DNA of 64,000 bases from positions 1-64,000 of the forward strand of contig JAKZAN010000160.1 in the NCBI GenBank assembly GCA_023053545.1, read 5' to 3'. Under the pieces are notes generated by a model, which made no database searches, was not told the origin of the DNA, and saw only the letters and a program-made list of their open reading frames with translations. The stretch is from Lepidurus packardi (taxonomy: Eukaryota > Arthropoda > Branchiopoda > Notostraca > Triopsidae). Both the position numbers and the translations under genes were made by a program. Positions 1 to 11,733 of this stretch are shown one piece after another (the first letter of the stretch is position 1; each line of letters opens with the position of its first letter).

Positions 1-240
1 CCCAACCCCAACCCCAACCCCAACCCCAACCCCAACCCCAACCCCAACCCCAACCCCAACCCCAACCCCAACCCCAACCCCAACCCCAACCCCAACCCCA
101 ACCCCAACCCCAACCCCAACCCCAACCCCAACCCCAACCCCAACCCCAACCCCAACCCCAACCCCAACCCCAACCCCAACCCCAACCCCAACCCCAACCC
201 CAACCCCAACCCCAACCCCAACCCCAACCCCAACCCCAAC
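1..240. repeat. Telomeric repeat array (CCCCAA)n
   Basis: About 40 perfect tandem copies of CCCCAA run from the first base and stop abruptly before TTCAGGGCCC. The C-rich strand reads 5' to 3' inward, as expected at the left end of a linear chromosome. This unit is known from oligohymenophorean ciliates; hypotrichs use CCCCAAAA. No degenerate subtelomeric variants are seen after the array. Its presence means the window starts at a chromosome end, most likely macronuclear. Confidence 0.97.
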
Positions 241-1013
241 TTCAGGGCCCTTATGGATGGTAGTTATTTATGACCGTGCAATGGTATGGGGATTCTTTGC
301 TGAATACAATTCAGGCCAGCCATCAGAGGCATCATAAAATTAAAGTCAGTCGTAATGAATGGTTTTGTATGAACTAATGAGTGAGTTTATCGTGTAGCTA
401 AGATTTCTATTTAATTTTTATCAAGATTGTATTTTGAAGGTAACGGGTTTGCACTGAATTCTTGTTTTCGATGAACCAGGTATGAATTAGGCCCACGTTG
501 AGCTTCTAGGGTTCCGAGAAAATGGATGGGCGTTACTGTCTAGAGTCCATATGCATCTGATGTGACTGTTCCCTTCCAGAACTGATAAACAGTGTAGGGT
601 AGGACTGATGATGCTCTAGCGTTGCCTTGTGTGTGCATGAATGGCTAAGCGATGTTGACTCTGTACTGTGGCTAACTAAGTTGAAATAGCAGTTGGCCGA
701 GAGGTACTTTGCTTGATCGTCAGAAATATTAATAGATCCTCCGTATTATCTGGAATAGTCCTTTTGGGTTAACCATCAGAAAATATAACCTGTGCATATA
801 TTCCGGAATTCAAATTCCCAGGCTCATTCATTTTCGATTTTGAAGTGGTACGATGGGTCGCATTCAATCAATGGACCGTGCTGTTGTTTTCAATTTTGCA
901 CCCTTTAAATAAATGCATGCATTCATGTAATTTTCATCATACATTTTTCACTCATCTTCCAACTCTAATATCTAAGCCTCCATTCTCAATCTCATCCCAC
1001 CATACCCACAAAC
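241..1013. other. Subtelomeric gene-free stretch
   Basis: This stretch lies between the telomere and the first gene. I see no convincing coding frame, tRNA or repeat in it. It ends in the presumed promoter and 5' UTR of the MFS transporter. Confidence 0.5.
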
Positions 1014-2831
1014 ATGCTCGAAACCATCACTTCAAGAGGAGTAGTCTCCGTCGCGGGAGGCTTCCTAGTTGCTCTCGTCATCGGCGCAGCGTATCTCTGG
1101 GGCATCATCTCCCTTTACATCACCTCCTACTTCCGGATCGTGTAGAACAACATGTCGCTAACTTCTGAGAGCACGGCTCTGGTCTTTCCCTTCACCTTCT
1201 TCGGAATGGTAAAACTTCTTTATGGATCTTGAGTTTAATCCTTTTCTTTTCCATTGAGGTATATTTCTTCATGAGACTACATTAATTTATTGTGAATTCT
1301 CTCCATATTCGAATTGAACTCGTTATCATCATAATCATCGGCATATATTCTATGGCTTAGGCAACTGCAATGCCCCTGGGAGTCAAGCTCATGAAGAAAC
1401 TCAGTGCAAAGCCTTGCACACTTGCTGCTGGCATCCTGATGAGCATATTCATTTACTTCTCCAGCTACTGTCAAACATTCTCCTCCTTCGCATTCATGTT
1501 CGGAATATGTGGAGGGCTTATTATCGGTTTTATCTATATGATACCCGTTGCTCATGGCTACAAGTACTTCCCTAAGAATAAGGGCATGGTTAGTGGCATC
1601 GTAGTGGCAGGCAGCGGCGTCGGCACCTTCTTGTTCAGCCTCGTTGCGGTGGACATCATCAACCCAGACAACGTTCCTCTGGTCGGTGATTACTACGGAA
1701 AAGATATCTCAATGATGGTCCCCTTGTTCCTGCGCAAGCTCTCGATCATGTGTTTATGCGCTTCTGTGTGTGGCTCATTTATGTTGTTGGATTTGCTTCC
1801 AGGAATGGACCCTTACGCTGAAAAGTCTGCGCAAGATCAGCCCAAACGACGATCGATCGTGGATCAAATGGAGATCTAGTTCATGATTCCAGAAGACTAA
1901 GGCGATCCCAAAAATAAGAATCCTTTCGGAACCAGCAACATGGAGCTGACGTTCATTAATAACTACCAAGCACCAGAAAACATGTACGGACAAAGCACCT
2001 AGAGTGGCCTCTGGCGCTGGGACCAATATATCCAAACAACAGATAATCGCAGGTATGGCGAATATGTGCCTCCCCACTAGTTCAAACAGACCAGTGCTCC
2101 TGCAAAGAATGTCGTCGCTGCGACCCAAAACTCTGCCCCTACAAACCTCAATGAGTGTCCCAGAGTCAGGGATGCGCCTACCGTCAAAGTCTTCTGGATG
2201 CTCTTCCTCTGTATGATGTTCGGTAAATCTGCTATCCTCACCCATCAATGTGTTCACATTATTATTCATAGGCACCAATTTCGGCTTTTTAATGTCCGGC
2301 TCTTATAAGTCATATGGTAAAAAGTATATCCATGACGACAAATTCCTCTCTTTGATGGGAGCCATCGGAGCTATGGGCAACGGTCTCAGCAGACTCTTTT
2401 GGGCCTCTATGCTCGACCGCTTCGACTTTAAACATGTCTACAGCTGCTGCCTGGTCATCAATGGCGCACTGGCTCTCACTGTTCCATTTGCAGTTAGAAT
2501 GCCTCAACTCTATCTCTTTTATGTACTGATGGCATATGTTTGCTACGGGGGGCATCTAGGCATGTTCCCAGCTATGACTTCCCAGGTTTTCGGCTTCCGA
2601 AATGGGACTCAGATCTACGGACTGTTATTCCAAGCCTTTGCGTGTTCGAATGCCCTGCAGTTTATGATGGTAAAATTGCTGAAGCCGACATTTGGCTACT
2701 AGCCGATATTCTGGATCGGCTCAGGGCTGAATGTGGCTGCGTTATTAATTGTAAATTCGTATGAGTTTAAGCATGATTGGAGCGAGAAGATCAGATAAAA
2801 CAACGAAAGAAAACGGCTAGCAGCTAGATGA
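1014..2831 (+). CDS. Major facilitator superfamily transporter (OFA/monocarboxylate-like)
   Basis: A 538-residue membrane transporter in three exons (introns 1209-1360 and 2223-2271), starting at the ATG at 1014 and ending at TGA. Hydrophobic segments cluster in two halves, separated by a polar loop of roughly 100 residues rich in Q, N and P, which is the MFS 6+6 layout. The second half has the feature GAIGAMGNGLSRLFWASMLDR, cut here to its core GNGLSRLFWA, typical of the MFS loop and of oxalate/formate-antiporter-like members. Several TAG codons inside the loop are read as Gln. The first intron is the longest placed in this window. Substrate cannot be told from sequence; a small carboxylate is a guess from family. 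It is the gene closest to the telomere. Confidence 0.85.
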
Positions 2832-3135
2832 GTTGGTAGTTCTTATGCACCCTAAAGTTATTGCCAAGCTCCTTACTGCTGATATGATAGGAACAGCACT
2901 GTTAACCTCATGCTCCAAATAGCTTACTGTATTTTATTTGATTGTATCTGAGTGATTGAGATAACAAACTAAAGTATAAGTTCTGAAGCAACGTTATATA
3001 CAATAATATATAAAATATCGATTCGTAAACATCTTCGGCACATGGAAAACCACCTCACGCCTTTGGGCTTACTTTACCCAGAATAGTCATCGTTATCTCA
3101 ATCCCTCAACTATCAGCTAAGCAACTAACAGCCTC

Positions 3136-3644
3136 ATGACGAACAAGATCAGCAACACTCATAACCAGACTCGTTCCCAGAATAATAGCTTAGACAGGCA
3201 CAAGTAACTCATTGGCTTTAGTAACATATATCGATAGACGGTATCCTTGGAGGAGTATAGGGGCTTCCCAAAAGGCGAGGGCCTAGAAAAGAAGCAGTGG
3301 AAATAGTTGAAACGGATGAAGATTTCTAACACCAAACAGAGCTGCCAGATTTGTCAAGTTTGTTTCATCAAAGGTATCATAGAAATGATTTAAAATACTA
3401 TCTCTATAAATCACTTCTTTTCTATTTTTTAGCTAATTTTGTAGATTATAAACACCAGTAAGTTTTGTTATGAGTAGGTGATGTGATAGTACAGCTGCCC
3501 TGCCGACATATTCTCCACAAGACGGTGTGTGCCAAGTATTGGTTCAAGCTGAGCAAGAACTGTCCAATCTGCAGGATGGACGTGGCGAGTCATTTTCGAT
3601 AGACTCAGCAGACTCTGAATCCTCGAACCTCAGGGGATGCTTGA
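3136..3644 (+). CDS. Small RING-finger protein
   Basis: A 134-residue protein from two exons (intron 3374-3477). The N-terminal half is basic and polar. The C-terminal half carries a RING-type zinc ligand series: CQIC, then C-R-H-x2-H, a further Cys, a Trp, and CPIC. The intron splits the domain between the first CxxC and the rest. This fits a RING-H2 ubiquitin E3 ligase. One spacing is odd: His to the next Cys is three residues (HKTVC), where two is usual. In-frame TAG codons just before the end are read as Gln, and the stop is TGA. An upstream exon cannot be excluded because the frame stays open 5' of the chosen ATG. Confidence 0.75.
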
Positions 3645-4074
3645 ACTATGCCTGATATGTAGCTATTATCTGGAATTTTATTTTATTTTTGAGGGGTGAT
3701 CTTGGTTTGGCTTCAAATTGAACTGTTTTGAATGAGTTCCTACGACCAAGATAGGTTCATCGGAGGGCGAATACCACGATATTTATCGTTATTTATAACA
3801 AATTAACAACACGATGATTAACATATAATAAAATCGAATAACTGATGAAAACTTGCACGGATTTCGTCCTCAAGGTAATTCTGCTCTGTTACCCCTTATC
3901 CAACTTAGACAGTCCACGACACTCAAGCTTCCCACAGAACATGAGCACGACTAGTTACTTGCCCTTAAAGCCAAGTTCGAACACAGCGTAACACAAAATA
4001 CCATCCATATCAAGTTCCTACTTCTCATCATTAAATACTTCTAGATCGAAAGCCAAGCAAATTATCGGAGAAAT
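3645..4074. other. Intergenic, nothing recognised
   Basis: An AT-richer spacer between two plus-strand genes. I found no coding frame or structural RNA. Confidence 0.4.
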
Positions 4075-5490
4075 ATGAAAGCTACACTCAAAATGCCCTT
4101 AATGGATCCCATCCTTCGACTCCGAACCAATACTCACAACCCTTACAATAACAAAAATGAAAGCAAAGATTTTCTGAATCGAACACCAAGCACATCCACG
4201 AAACTGTTACCTACGGTTAAAGGCACTTCTCAGGACAAAATTATCAACAATAGCTCAAAAGATATATGGATGCTTACTAGTAACTCAAGCAACGAGAGTG
4301 CTCGTCCAGGTTTAGACCGTCTGGGGAGGATTTCCCCAAAGCAAAAGGTTGTCGTCTCAACTTGCAAGAAGATTGGCTATGTTCATGAAGAGAGCAATAA
4401 TCCAATATATCAGATTCTTCGAGACCTCCCCGAAAAGCCGGAAAAGCCGCTGGAACCAAAATTTAAGTTTTATTAGTATCTGAAGTAGTCGCCCTTCCAG
4501 CGTAATAGTTCTTATGAAGGATACGTAATGTTCTACATCACTGAGTACAAATTCTTTGCCTTGCACCCTGAAGAAGTTATCAAGAGCCTGCTAAAGCGAA
4601 TCAATTATGAACCTAACCCCCCATTCCAGAACAAATCTCTATGGATAGTAGAACAAGGTACTATCACTATCGACAATATCACTTTTTCTCAGGGTCAGCT
4701 GGCTAATCGTGAACTTCTCGATCAGGATATATACCAGTTCGATAAACCCTATTAAGCCAGTCCTGACTGTCGACTCCTCACCATCATGAAATACAACTAC
4801 TTATCTGCAATGTCTACTTACCTGACCAACAACCGCAGGGTATACTCCGATTTCATCAGAAAGAACTCGATATTCCGCCTGTTTCCTGAAAAAACAATCG
4901 AGAAGCTCATCTCAGGTTATACTGGTCGGTATTACTTAGCAGGAGATATCGTGTATCGTACGGGTAATAGTATAGACTGCGTATACATTATCTACAAAGG
5001 TAATGTTTTCCGACGGGTTTTAGTTGAGCTAGAGACTTCGAACAAAATACCTTAGCCTGGTGGCAAGCACTCGGTCCGGACAATATATCATCCTTATGAA
5101 TTCCGGATCAAATTTAATGACGGAGAACTCTTCGGATACAACGAACTATTGAAGTAGTAAGAGGTCCGAACATAGACTCTGGAGGTCGGATGCGACTCGA
5201 TGCTTTTAAGCATACCTGCACCAATCTTCGCTGAGATTCTGGAAGAGCACGAGAGAGAAATACTAAGAGGGTAGAAGGAGAAGAAGTATCCAGAGAGCTA
5301 TGAGAGGTTGTGTGCGAAGTTGGAACAGGATATCCAGGAGTTCAAGAAAATCGAACGATTAAAGAATGACGCGATGCAATAGAGTAAGAAATTGTTGCGT
5401 AGGGGAGTGCAGCCCACGCGAGAGACTTCGATAAAAAATATGCTGATAAAAATGGAGAAAATGCGGGAGAAAGAGAGAGACAGGACATGA
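4075..5490 (+). CDS. Cyclic-nucleotide-binding-domain protein
   Basis: A single-exon protein of 471 residues, with many TAA/TAG codons read as Gln. The first ~130 residues are low complexity. Two regions follow with the beta-roll pattern of cNMP domains. The better one (about residues 255-400) contains FRLFPEKTIEKLISG, then AGDIVYRTGNSIDCVYIIYKG and a phosphate-cassette-like FGYNELLKQQEVRTQT. The usual FGE-x-AL is replaced by FGYNELL, so nucleotide binding is uncertain although the downstream Arg is kept. The C-terminal ~90 residues are a charged helix. It may be an orphan ciliary or PKA-R-related protein. No catalytic or channel domain is seen. Confidence 0.75.
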
Positions 5491-5710
5491 TGCAACGGTT
5501 CGGAACTGAGGAGAACACGATTGTGAAGGAATGGGATATAGGTAGAAGTGGCTATGGATTGGTTATTTTAATGGTCAAATAGTATTTATAAAATGGTAGA
5601 GCATCAAGACTCCAGGATTTAAGGATGCGATAACAGGAAAAGGAGTACAATGTCATAAAAGAGAGAAGCGCCCTCCCATTTTCTAACACGAAATCGTGAA
5701 CACAACAGGA

Positions 5711-8506
5711 TCAGAAATGTCTTCTGACTTCCAGGAATATATTGCTATCAGGCTCCTTGTTGATTCCATCTGCGGATTTGTTAAATGCCTCCACCAAGCC
5801 CACATCATCGTACGATTTCATGTCCAAGTGTTTCTATGTCGGGATTATGAATCTATTTATTTTACCTTTTCTACGGTTTTCCTGGAGTTACAATACCACT
5901 GCGCCAGGCCTTTGGGTTGGTTGTTGCTGGTCGTCCATTCATGGTCGTAAATACTGAATTCAACTTTTTTGTTCTCCTAAGCAGGAGGTTGATCAGCATT
6001 TTACTCACCTTACTTTTTTTATTTAGCCTGCGCCACTGGTTTTTCAAGATGCAGTGCGGGATCCTTTATCTCATACTGCAAAGTATTGGAGCTAAATGCA
6101 ACAACAATGCGCACCGAACCGATACTATTCTCGATACTTGCTAGCTGGTCTGAAGGTCTTGGGTAGACCGTATGTTGGTCTTCCGGCGTAGGATAGCCGT
6201 AGATGATGATATCTCGGCTGTCCTGCTTTGTGAGGAAATTGTTGATCACAGAAACTATCAGATCAGTAGTATATTGATAAGGCCATATGTCTTGGTCCTG
6301 CTGTGTACGCATTCCATGTTGTTTCCGCAACTCTTTTCCCAATTTACTTTTATCGCCTTGGTGAATTTCGCGCTTGACCAAAGCTCCCACATCCACAAAA
6401 GTCATTCCTCTCTTCAGGCCGATGTTCTTGATTAGGTTAGCCAAAGCTTCCTCGACAATATGGTTTCGCTCGGGGCTGATATGTTGAACAACATAGACCC
6501 TTTTTGAAAATATGCGTTCGAGAAGTTTTAGCGTCTTTTCAACACTTTAGTTGGCATCTAGCATGTAGCTCTTCGTGTTACAATTTGTTTCGGCTAGCTG
6601 ATCGCCCATCTTGGCGAGACTCACCCCTTTTTGGATAGTAGCATCAATTTTCTGGCCTTCTTCCTCTCCAAGTTCTGCATTGACATCAGATTCATTCTTT
6701 GCGCGTGTTCTCTTCACGAGCACGGCTTTCTCGACTTTGAGGTTGATAATGAATGCAGGGGATCCCACAGTCTTCACGAATTGATCGAATTTACTCTCAA
6801 ACTGGAAACCGTCTAGGATGTAGATGTTGGATGGGTTCTTTTCGAATGTTTCCTGGAAGTATTTCAACACCTTCGGGAAAGGTACTTCTTCAGCCCCCTT
6901 CTCCTCTTCGGTACAGTACTTTTCCTTGACCAAATTGAGGACGGGTTCCCATTCGACCAAAATTTGACCATGCTGTTTAGCAATTGCCTTGGCTAGAGTC
7001 GTTTTACCAGAAGAGCTGGGACCAAACACTATACCATACTTAGTTTTAGGATGTATTTTGTTCTCAAGTATATCCAGCTTATTTTCAGTGATATTGATGA
7101 GATCGCCTCTTTCGTAATACCTTACGAGAGGATGCGTCTTGTCGATGATACCGGAATGCTTCTCTCCTTTGAAGTTGATATCTATGATTTTCATAGCAAC
7201 ATGGAGTTAGTGTTCGACGCCCTCATAGAAGTCGCTTTTATCTCCAGTCTTCGTCAGCATCACACAGCTCTCCGGTACGTTCGAAAATATGGGTTGTTTC
7301 AGGCAGTCCAGAATATGCTTCAGAGAAACTAATTTATTCGAAGCTTTTGCAGAATGAATCTTTTTGCCGACTAGGGTTTTCCTCTAGGCGTGGCCCGATA
7401 CCAACTGCTCCACATCTACCAAGGACCAGCCCTTCTAAAGATGGAGGCGTTAGACATAATTTTGTTCCTCCGGAGTATTGACTAGCACGCTCAGGATCTG
7501 GGGGCTGAGGCAGTGCATAATGTCCTTGACCACATCTGCAATAGTCTGGCATGCGTTTATCTTGACATTACGGATCTTCTCCTTGATGAAATCCCAGATT
7601 AATGGCCTGTTCTCGACGAATTTTATATAGCGCTGGTTAGCCCCACCCCCGTTGCTAAATTACTTGATTTTTTTGTCCACCTCGTCTTTGGGGGCATCAA
7701 GATAAAACACCATTTGCGGTGCTCCAAGTTCCTCGCAGAATACTCTTAGCTATTCTTTCGTATCGAATAGTTCGTCAATTACAAATCTATTAGCTGAGGA
7801 ATGGTTTCGCAACATAGTCACCAGCTGGTTAAGGACCATGTATGTATCGTGTTTGTTCTGACTCTTAGCCTTGAACTCCTGAAGGGCCACTAACTCTGCG
7901 CCCAGCTTCAGGGCTACTTCTGTGGCGATTGCAGATTTGCCGGTTTTCGGAGCACCGTACAGGAAGATGACTGAAGGTCGCAGAGATTTCTTAGATTCTT
8001 CATAAACTGTGTCAGCGTCCTGTTCAGAATTAATTGTACGGACAATACCGAAATTCTCATAAAAGCGAAGAACTTCTTGCAATGCAGTATGATGAGTATT
8101 GATGTGCTCCTTGACACTTGCCTCTTGAAGCCCACGGCTTTTGGAAACGCGAGAGGCCAGGATCTACTCGTTGCAGGCCAGATGGATTATGGTTTGGATT
8201 GGTGCAATCTGGGATTCAATGGAAATAGCGTCTGCCTTATTGTCGGGGAAGCCTTCAAGGAGAATCGGCTGGCCGGGATGAGCCTGGATTTCGGCCAGAA
8301 GTTCCTTATCTATCCGTCCATTGGGAGGAATATTCTTTCTATAGAGATGGAGTGAGACGAATAGTTAAGGAGGTGTGAGTTTACGTTTTCCGAAGGGTGG
8401 GGACACAGATGTGGTGGTATTTGAAGTCACGGTGCAGTTTGTTGGCGATGGAAGTCTTGCCAGTGCCGATATGTCCAGTGAGGCAGACAATCTTCTGAGA
8501 GGACAT
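5711..8506 (-). CDS. Multi-module adenylate/nucleoside-monophosphate kinase (AK9-like)
   Basis: A 905-residue protein from three exons (introns 8339-8384 and 5834-5865); the exons sum to 2718 nt and end at TGA. Three Walker A loops are visible: GHIGTGKT (residues ~11-18), GAPKTGKS (~169-176) and GPSSSGKT (~480-487). A fourth, C-terminal adenylate-kinase module has the lid-side pattern GMTFVDVGALVKREI and DIIIYGYPTPEDQ but no intact P-loop in front of it. Repeated AK domains in one chain are characteristic of AK9/AKD1, which in animals and protists is linked to cilia and flagella. Its likely role is interconversion of (d)NMP, NDP and NTP. It is divergent from the next gene, with 515 bp between start codons. 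Confidence 0.8.
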
Positions 8507-8601
8507 GTAAATTTGAGCTGGGAAAGTGTGTTGAGTTTAAATAAAAATGATTGGGATGGATGGATCTTTGTTTTTGATTAGGCTTAATATAGTCTTAGAA
8601 G

Positions 8602-8763
8602 ATGTTCTCAGCAGAGGGTGGTTACACAAATTATGCATACATTGTATTTACACTCTCCACTCCTATAGGGAGACTCGTGTTTAAAGGGATTCCTTCCAAA
8701 ACCAAATCAAATACTTTGGCCAGCCATATTACTTTCTACATCAATAAGACCCTGGCTATCTGA
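8602..8763 (+). CDS. Possible small ORF, uncharacterised
   Basis: ATG to TGA, 53 codons, in the gap between two divergent genes. The peptide (MFSAEGGYTNYAYIVFTLST at its start) is not low complexity and lacks the feel of random translation, and it ends in a TGA. It could be a tiny gene, the first exon of a longer one, or chance. I recognise no family. Confidence 0.3.
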   Translation: MFSAEGGYTNYAYIVFTLSTPIGRLVFKGIPSKTKSNTLASHITFYINKTLAI

Positions 8764-9021
8764 TTCCGGATCTTTTTTATTGTTTCTGCTCCCGAACTCC
8801 TCGCCTACACTAATAATTCTGACCTGAGGCCCCTTCCCTTCCTCCGACTCGAAGGACGGCCGTCTGCTTCCCGCGTCGGATCATTCACAGAAAACTACCA
8901 GAGCCTTCCGATTCCAAATCAGCCTCGTGCACCCATATGGATGTGGGAAGTATGGTCCAATATTTAGTTTAAAGTTATTCCCAAAAGGACAAAGAAAATA
9001 TATAATTATCCCAAACATAGA
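8764..9021. other. Intergenic, presumed 5' region of the next gene
   Basis: I see nothing that can be supported as a gene here. AT-rich sequence just before the ATG at 9022 is typical of gene starts in this window. Confidence 0.35.
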
Positions 9022-10224
9022 ATGACAAGCTTCAAGAGTTTTGTCAACGACAGAATCAAGTACATTGTTGCTCATCTCAAGCGGGGAGCTCTCCTTCTAG
9101 ACCACGATGGAACTCCTCTCGATATTATTGATCTCTCTTTCGATCATCTTTCTGACGAGTATCTTGCACTCGAAATGGAAGAGGACTCCCAGCACGACCC
9201 GCAGACTATCAAGACTTAAGCTAAGGGTGTATCTGGCGGACTCCTCAGGATCACCGACTACCAACTCGAGTAGTTCCTGGATAACCTCAATGATGGCTGG
9301 AGAGGAGCGTTCTCTCTTGCCAATCAGAACGTAACTGACCAGATTATTCTGAAACTAGCGACGCTCGTGCGACAAGGACGATGCTGCTTCTCGAACATGG
9401 ACTTCTCGAATAACAAAGCTATTACGTTCATCGGGGCTATGGATCTTGGTGACGCTCTTCGGAACTGCCATAGCATGAAGTCGATCAATCTGCACGGCAT
9501 CAGCCTAGAAACAGAGGGCGCCAAGTAATATTCTTCATGTTAAAGTCTTCTGCAAACAACCTTCTAGTCGATTCATGGAATTGATGACTTTAAACAAGAG
9601 CATCACGGCCTTCGACTTCGGCAAGATCACGAACAAGAGTCTCGTATACCTGGCCAAGAATCTACAACAGGAGCACTCTGTCGAGAATATTGCTTTCGGA
9701 TAGAGTAAAATTTAGTTTAATATCCACTATGTGTAGACGAAAATGATCGATGGAGCAGCGAAGGCAAGAAGGCTTTTGATCTGATCTTGCGCAAAAACCC
9801 TCATAACAAACAGATAGTCTCCCTCACCCTATACCCCGATCACCCCGAAGAGCACTACAGCTTCCTAGCCGAACTCTCCATCCTCTGCACCAAGAACCGT
9901 CAGCTCAAAATCAAAGAGAGATAGAATGACTTCAAGTCAAAGTCTCTGAACCCTGAGCACCCCAAATATTATGATCCCGATAATCATGCCGTGAACGCGT
10001 ACAAGTTTTCGGTGAAGAGCTATCTGACCAACGTGTTCGGGTCAATGCTGGACTAGGGGCTGTATTTCCTGGAGAAGGAGCGCAGGAACTCTCTGCGAGA
10101 AGAAGCGATTTTCAATATTACGAAAGTGCCAACGAACAAGACAATTTTGTAGGACATCTGCACATCGGATGGCTCTATCATGGTGCTAACACAGTACCTG
10201 CTCAACAAAATCAAAAACCCCTGA
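9022..10224 (+). CDS. Leucine-rich (RNase-inhibitor-like repeat) protein, uncharacterised
   Basis: A 375-residue protein from three exons (introns 9525-9567 and 9705-9736; exons total 1128 nt, TGA stop). The middle part has LRR-like lines such as LGDALRNCHSMKSINLHGISL and NKSITAFDFGKITNKSLVYLAKNL, shortened here to their cores SMKSINLHG and SITAFDFG, resembling the RI/NOD type. The ends are charged and helical. No enzyme motif is visible. It runs convergently with the prenyltransferase gene, 149 bp away. Function unknown; a scaffold role is only inferred. Confidence 0.7.
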
Positions 10225-10373
10225 ACGAGGCAATAAAGAAAGATAACTACGTTTCCACAGTTCCGTTTCCATATAACAGAGACAACATGTCCTTTTTTAG
10301 TTAAGTGCTTTTAGGAACCATCAAATCTTTGGCAAACCTTCAAAAAATCATATCATCGCAGATTCCTCTATAA

Positions 10374-11431
10374 TCACTGCCCAATTGCTTACAGAAGATA
10401 TTTGTAGTATTTTTCGCGTGTCTTGTCTGTAGCCTGGAGCCTTTGCAATAAAACTATCTGCTGCTGCCTATCCATCTTTTGTTCCGCTATCTTCAGTTAC
10501 AGATACAGGCTGAATCGATTCTCTATGCGTTGGATTGATTCCTCGACTTCTGGGAATTCCACAAACATATAGGTTTTGGGCGCCACTCCCCTAACTGTAC
10601 CATTCACAAAATACGACTGTAAGTAGTTCCAGAGACACTCGTTCGTCCGCAATCTTTCTTCTTAGGAAGTGACTAGTTTCAAGACCATTGATATTTAATT
10701 CTTTACGAATTATCGATCCTTGTCCAGTTCCAGTCTGTTCACAACCTGTCTTTTGTAGCTCCAAGCTGAATAGCACTCCCTAGCGTTCCAACTCTCATTG
10801 ATCATTGCGGTGACCCACTAGAGTTACTACCTATGATATTTGGTGGAGTCTACGAGCCAGGATCTGTAAGACCACACATGATAGTTCTTGTTATCCTCTT
10901 TCAACAGCTATTATAGGAACAAAGTCTCTGCCCGAAAGCTCGTAAAGGGAACCTTAGGATCGGGGTTTGCGAGGTAAAATAGATGTTTGCGATAGGTCCA
11001 GATAGAATACTCTTTGGAATTAGCACGGAGAAGTTCAGAAACGAAGTCGAACTATGAAGCAAAGTCTAGTTAGATGCTAGGAAGGCAGTTCTGGCGCATC
11101 ATGAGTGCGTAGAAGTTGGTGGAGTTGACGATGAGTAGTAACTGCGTAAGAGCGAATGCCCGTGTCGACTTTTCATTGTATAGCTTCAGATATTTAAACC
11201 TTTTGTATATTTTTCCGACTGTTCCTCTCGGATGGGTGGGCGGAAAAAGAGGGGATCATATATATGCGTATTGTTACGATGAGAGGGGTATTTGGGTTGA
11301 TAGGACTAATTGGGCTGGAGATCAGGCTGGCTATCGATGTCGGTCCAACTGTGAAGAGAATCTAATCGTTGGAGCTGGTATTTTTAGTCGTAGATGTTGA
11401 CTTCGGGCGCCTCCTCACCAATGTTTTACAT
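10374..11431 (-). CDS. Protein prenyltransferase alpha subunit (FNTA-like, PPTA repeats)
   Basis: A 332-residue protein from two exons (intron 11219-11277; exons total 999 nt, TGA stop). It has several PPTA repeat signatures: YSIWTYRKHLFYL, NYHVWSYRSWLVDST, YSAWSYKRQVVNRL and NECLWNYLQSYF. Before them lies RAFALTQLLLIVNSTNF, matching the helix ahead of the first repeat of FNTA, and the N terminus carries SWTDIDSQPDL, like the WADIDP motif of farnesyl/geranylgeranyl transferase I alpha. The product should pair with a beta subunit to attach isoprenoids to C-terminal CaaX cysteines. The Rab-GGTase alpha subunit is the main alternative, but repeat spacing and the N terminus favour FNTA. Length is a little under the human 379. 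Confidence 0.88.
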
Positions 11432-11733
11432 TTTGCTATAAAAATACAGAATGTTCAGTTCTCCATCTTATCGTGTCAGAGAGCGATATAAAATATGTAT
11501 ATTTTAATGCCTGATCTGCCGATTATGGGAAGACCAGATAGAGCCGCATCGACCCGTGCTGCAATAAACGAGGCTGCGTCATGGGCGTATGAACAGCATT
11601 AGTCTTTTGGTCGCATCTGCTCCTCGGCATGAATGAACGAGGCGTATAATGCTTAAGCAATTATTCTATGATGGTGAAGAGTTACCTTTAATTCTAATGG
11701 ATAAGTGATTTTATTCTAATACATTATACAGGT
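11432..11733. other. Divergent intergenic region
   Basis: A shared upstream region of two divergent genes. It has AT-rich tracts at both edges and a short GC-rich middle. No structural RNA is recognised. Confidence 0.35.
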
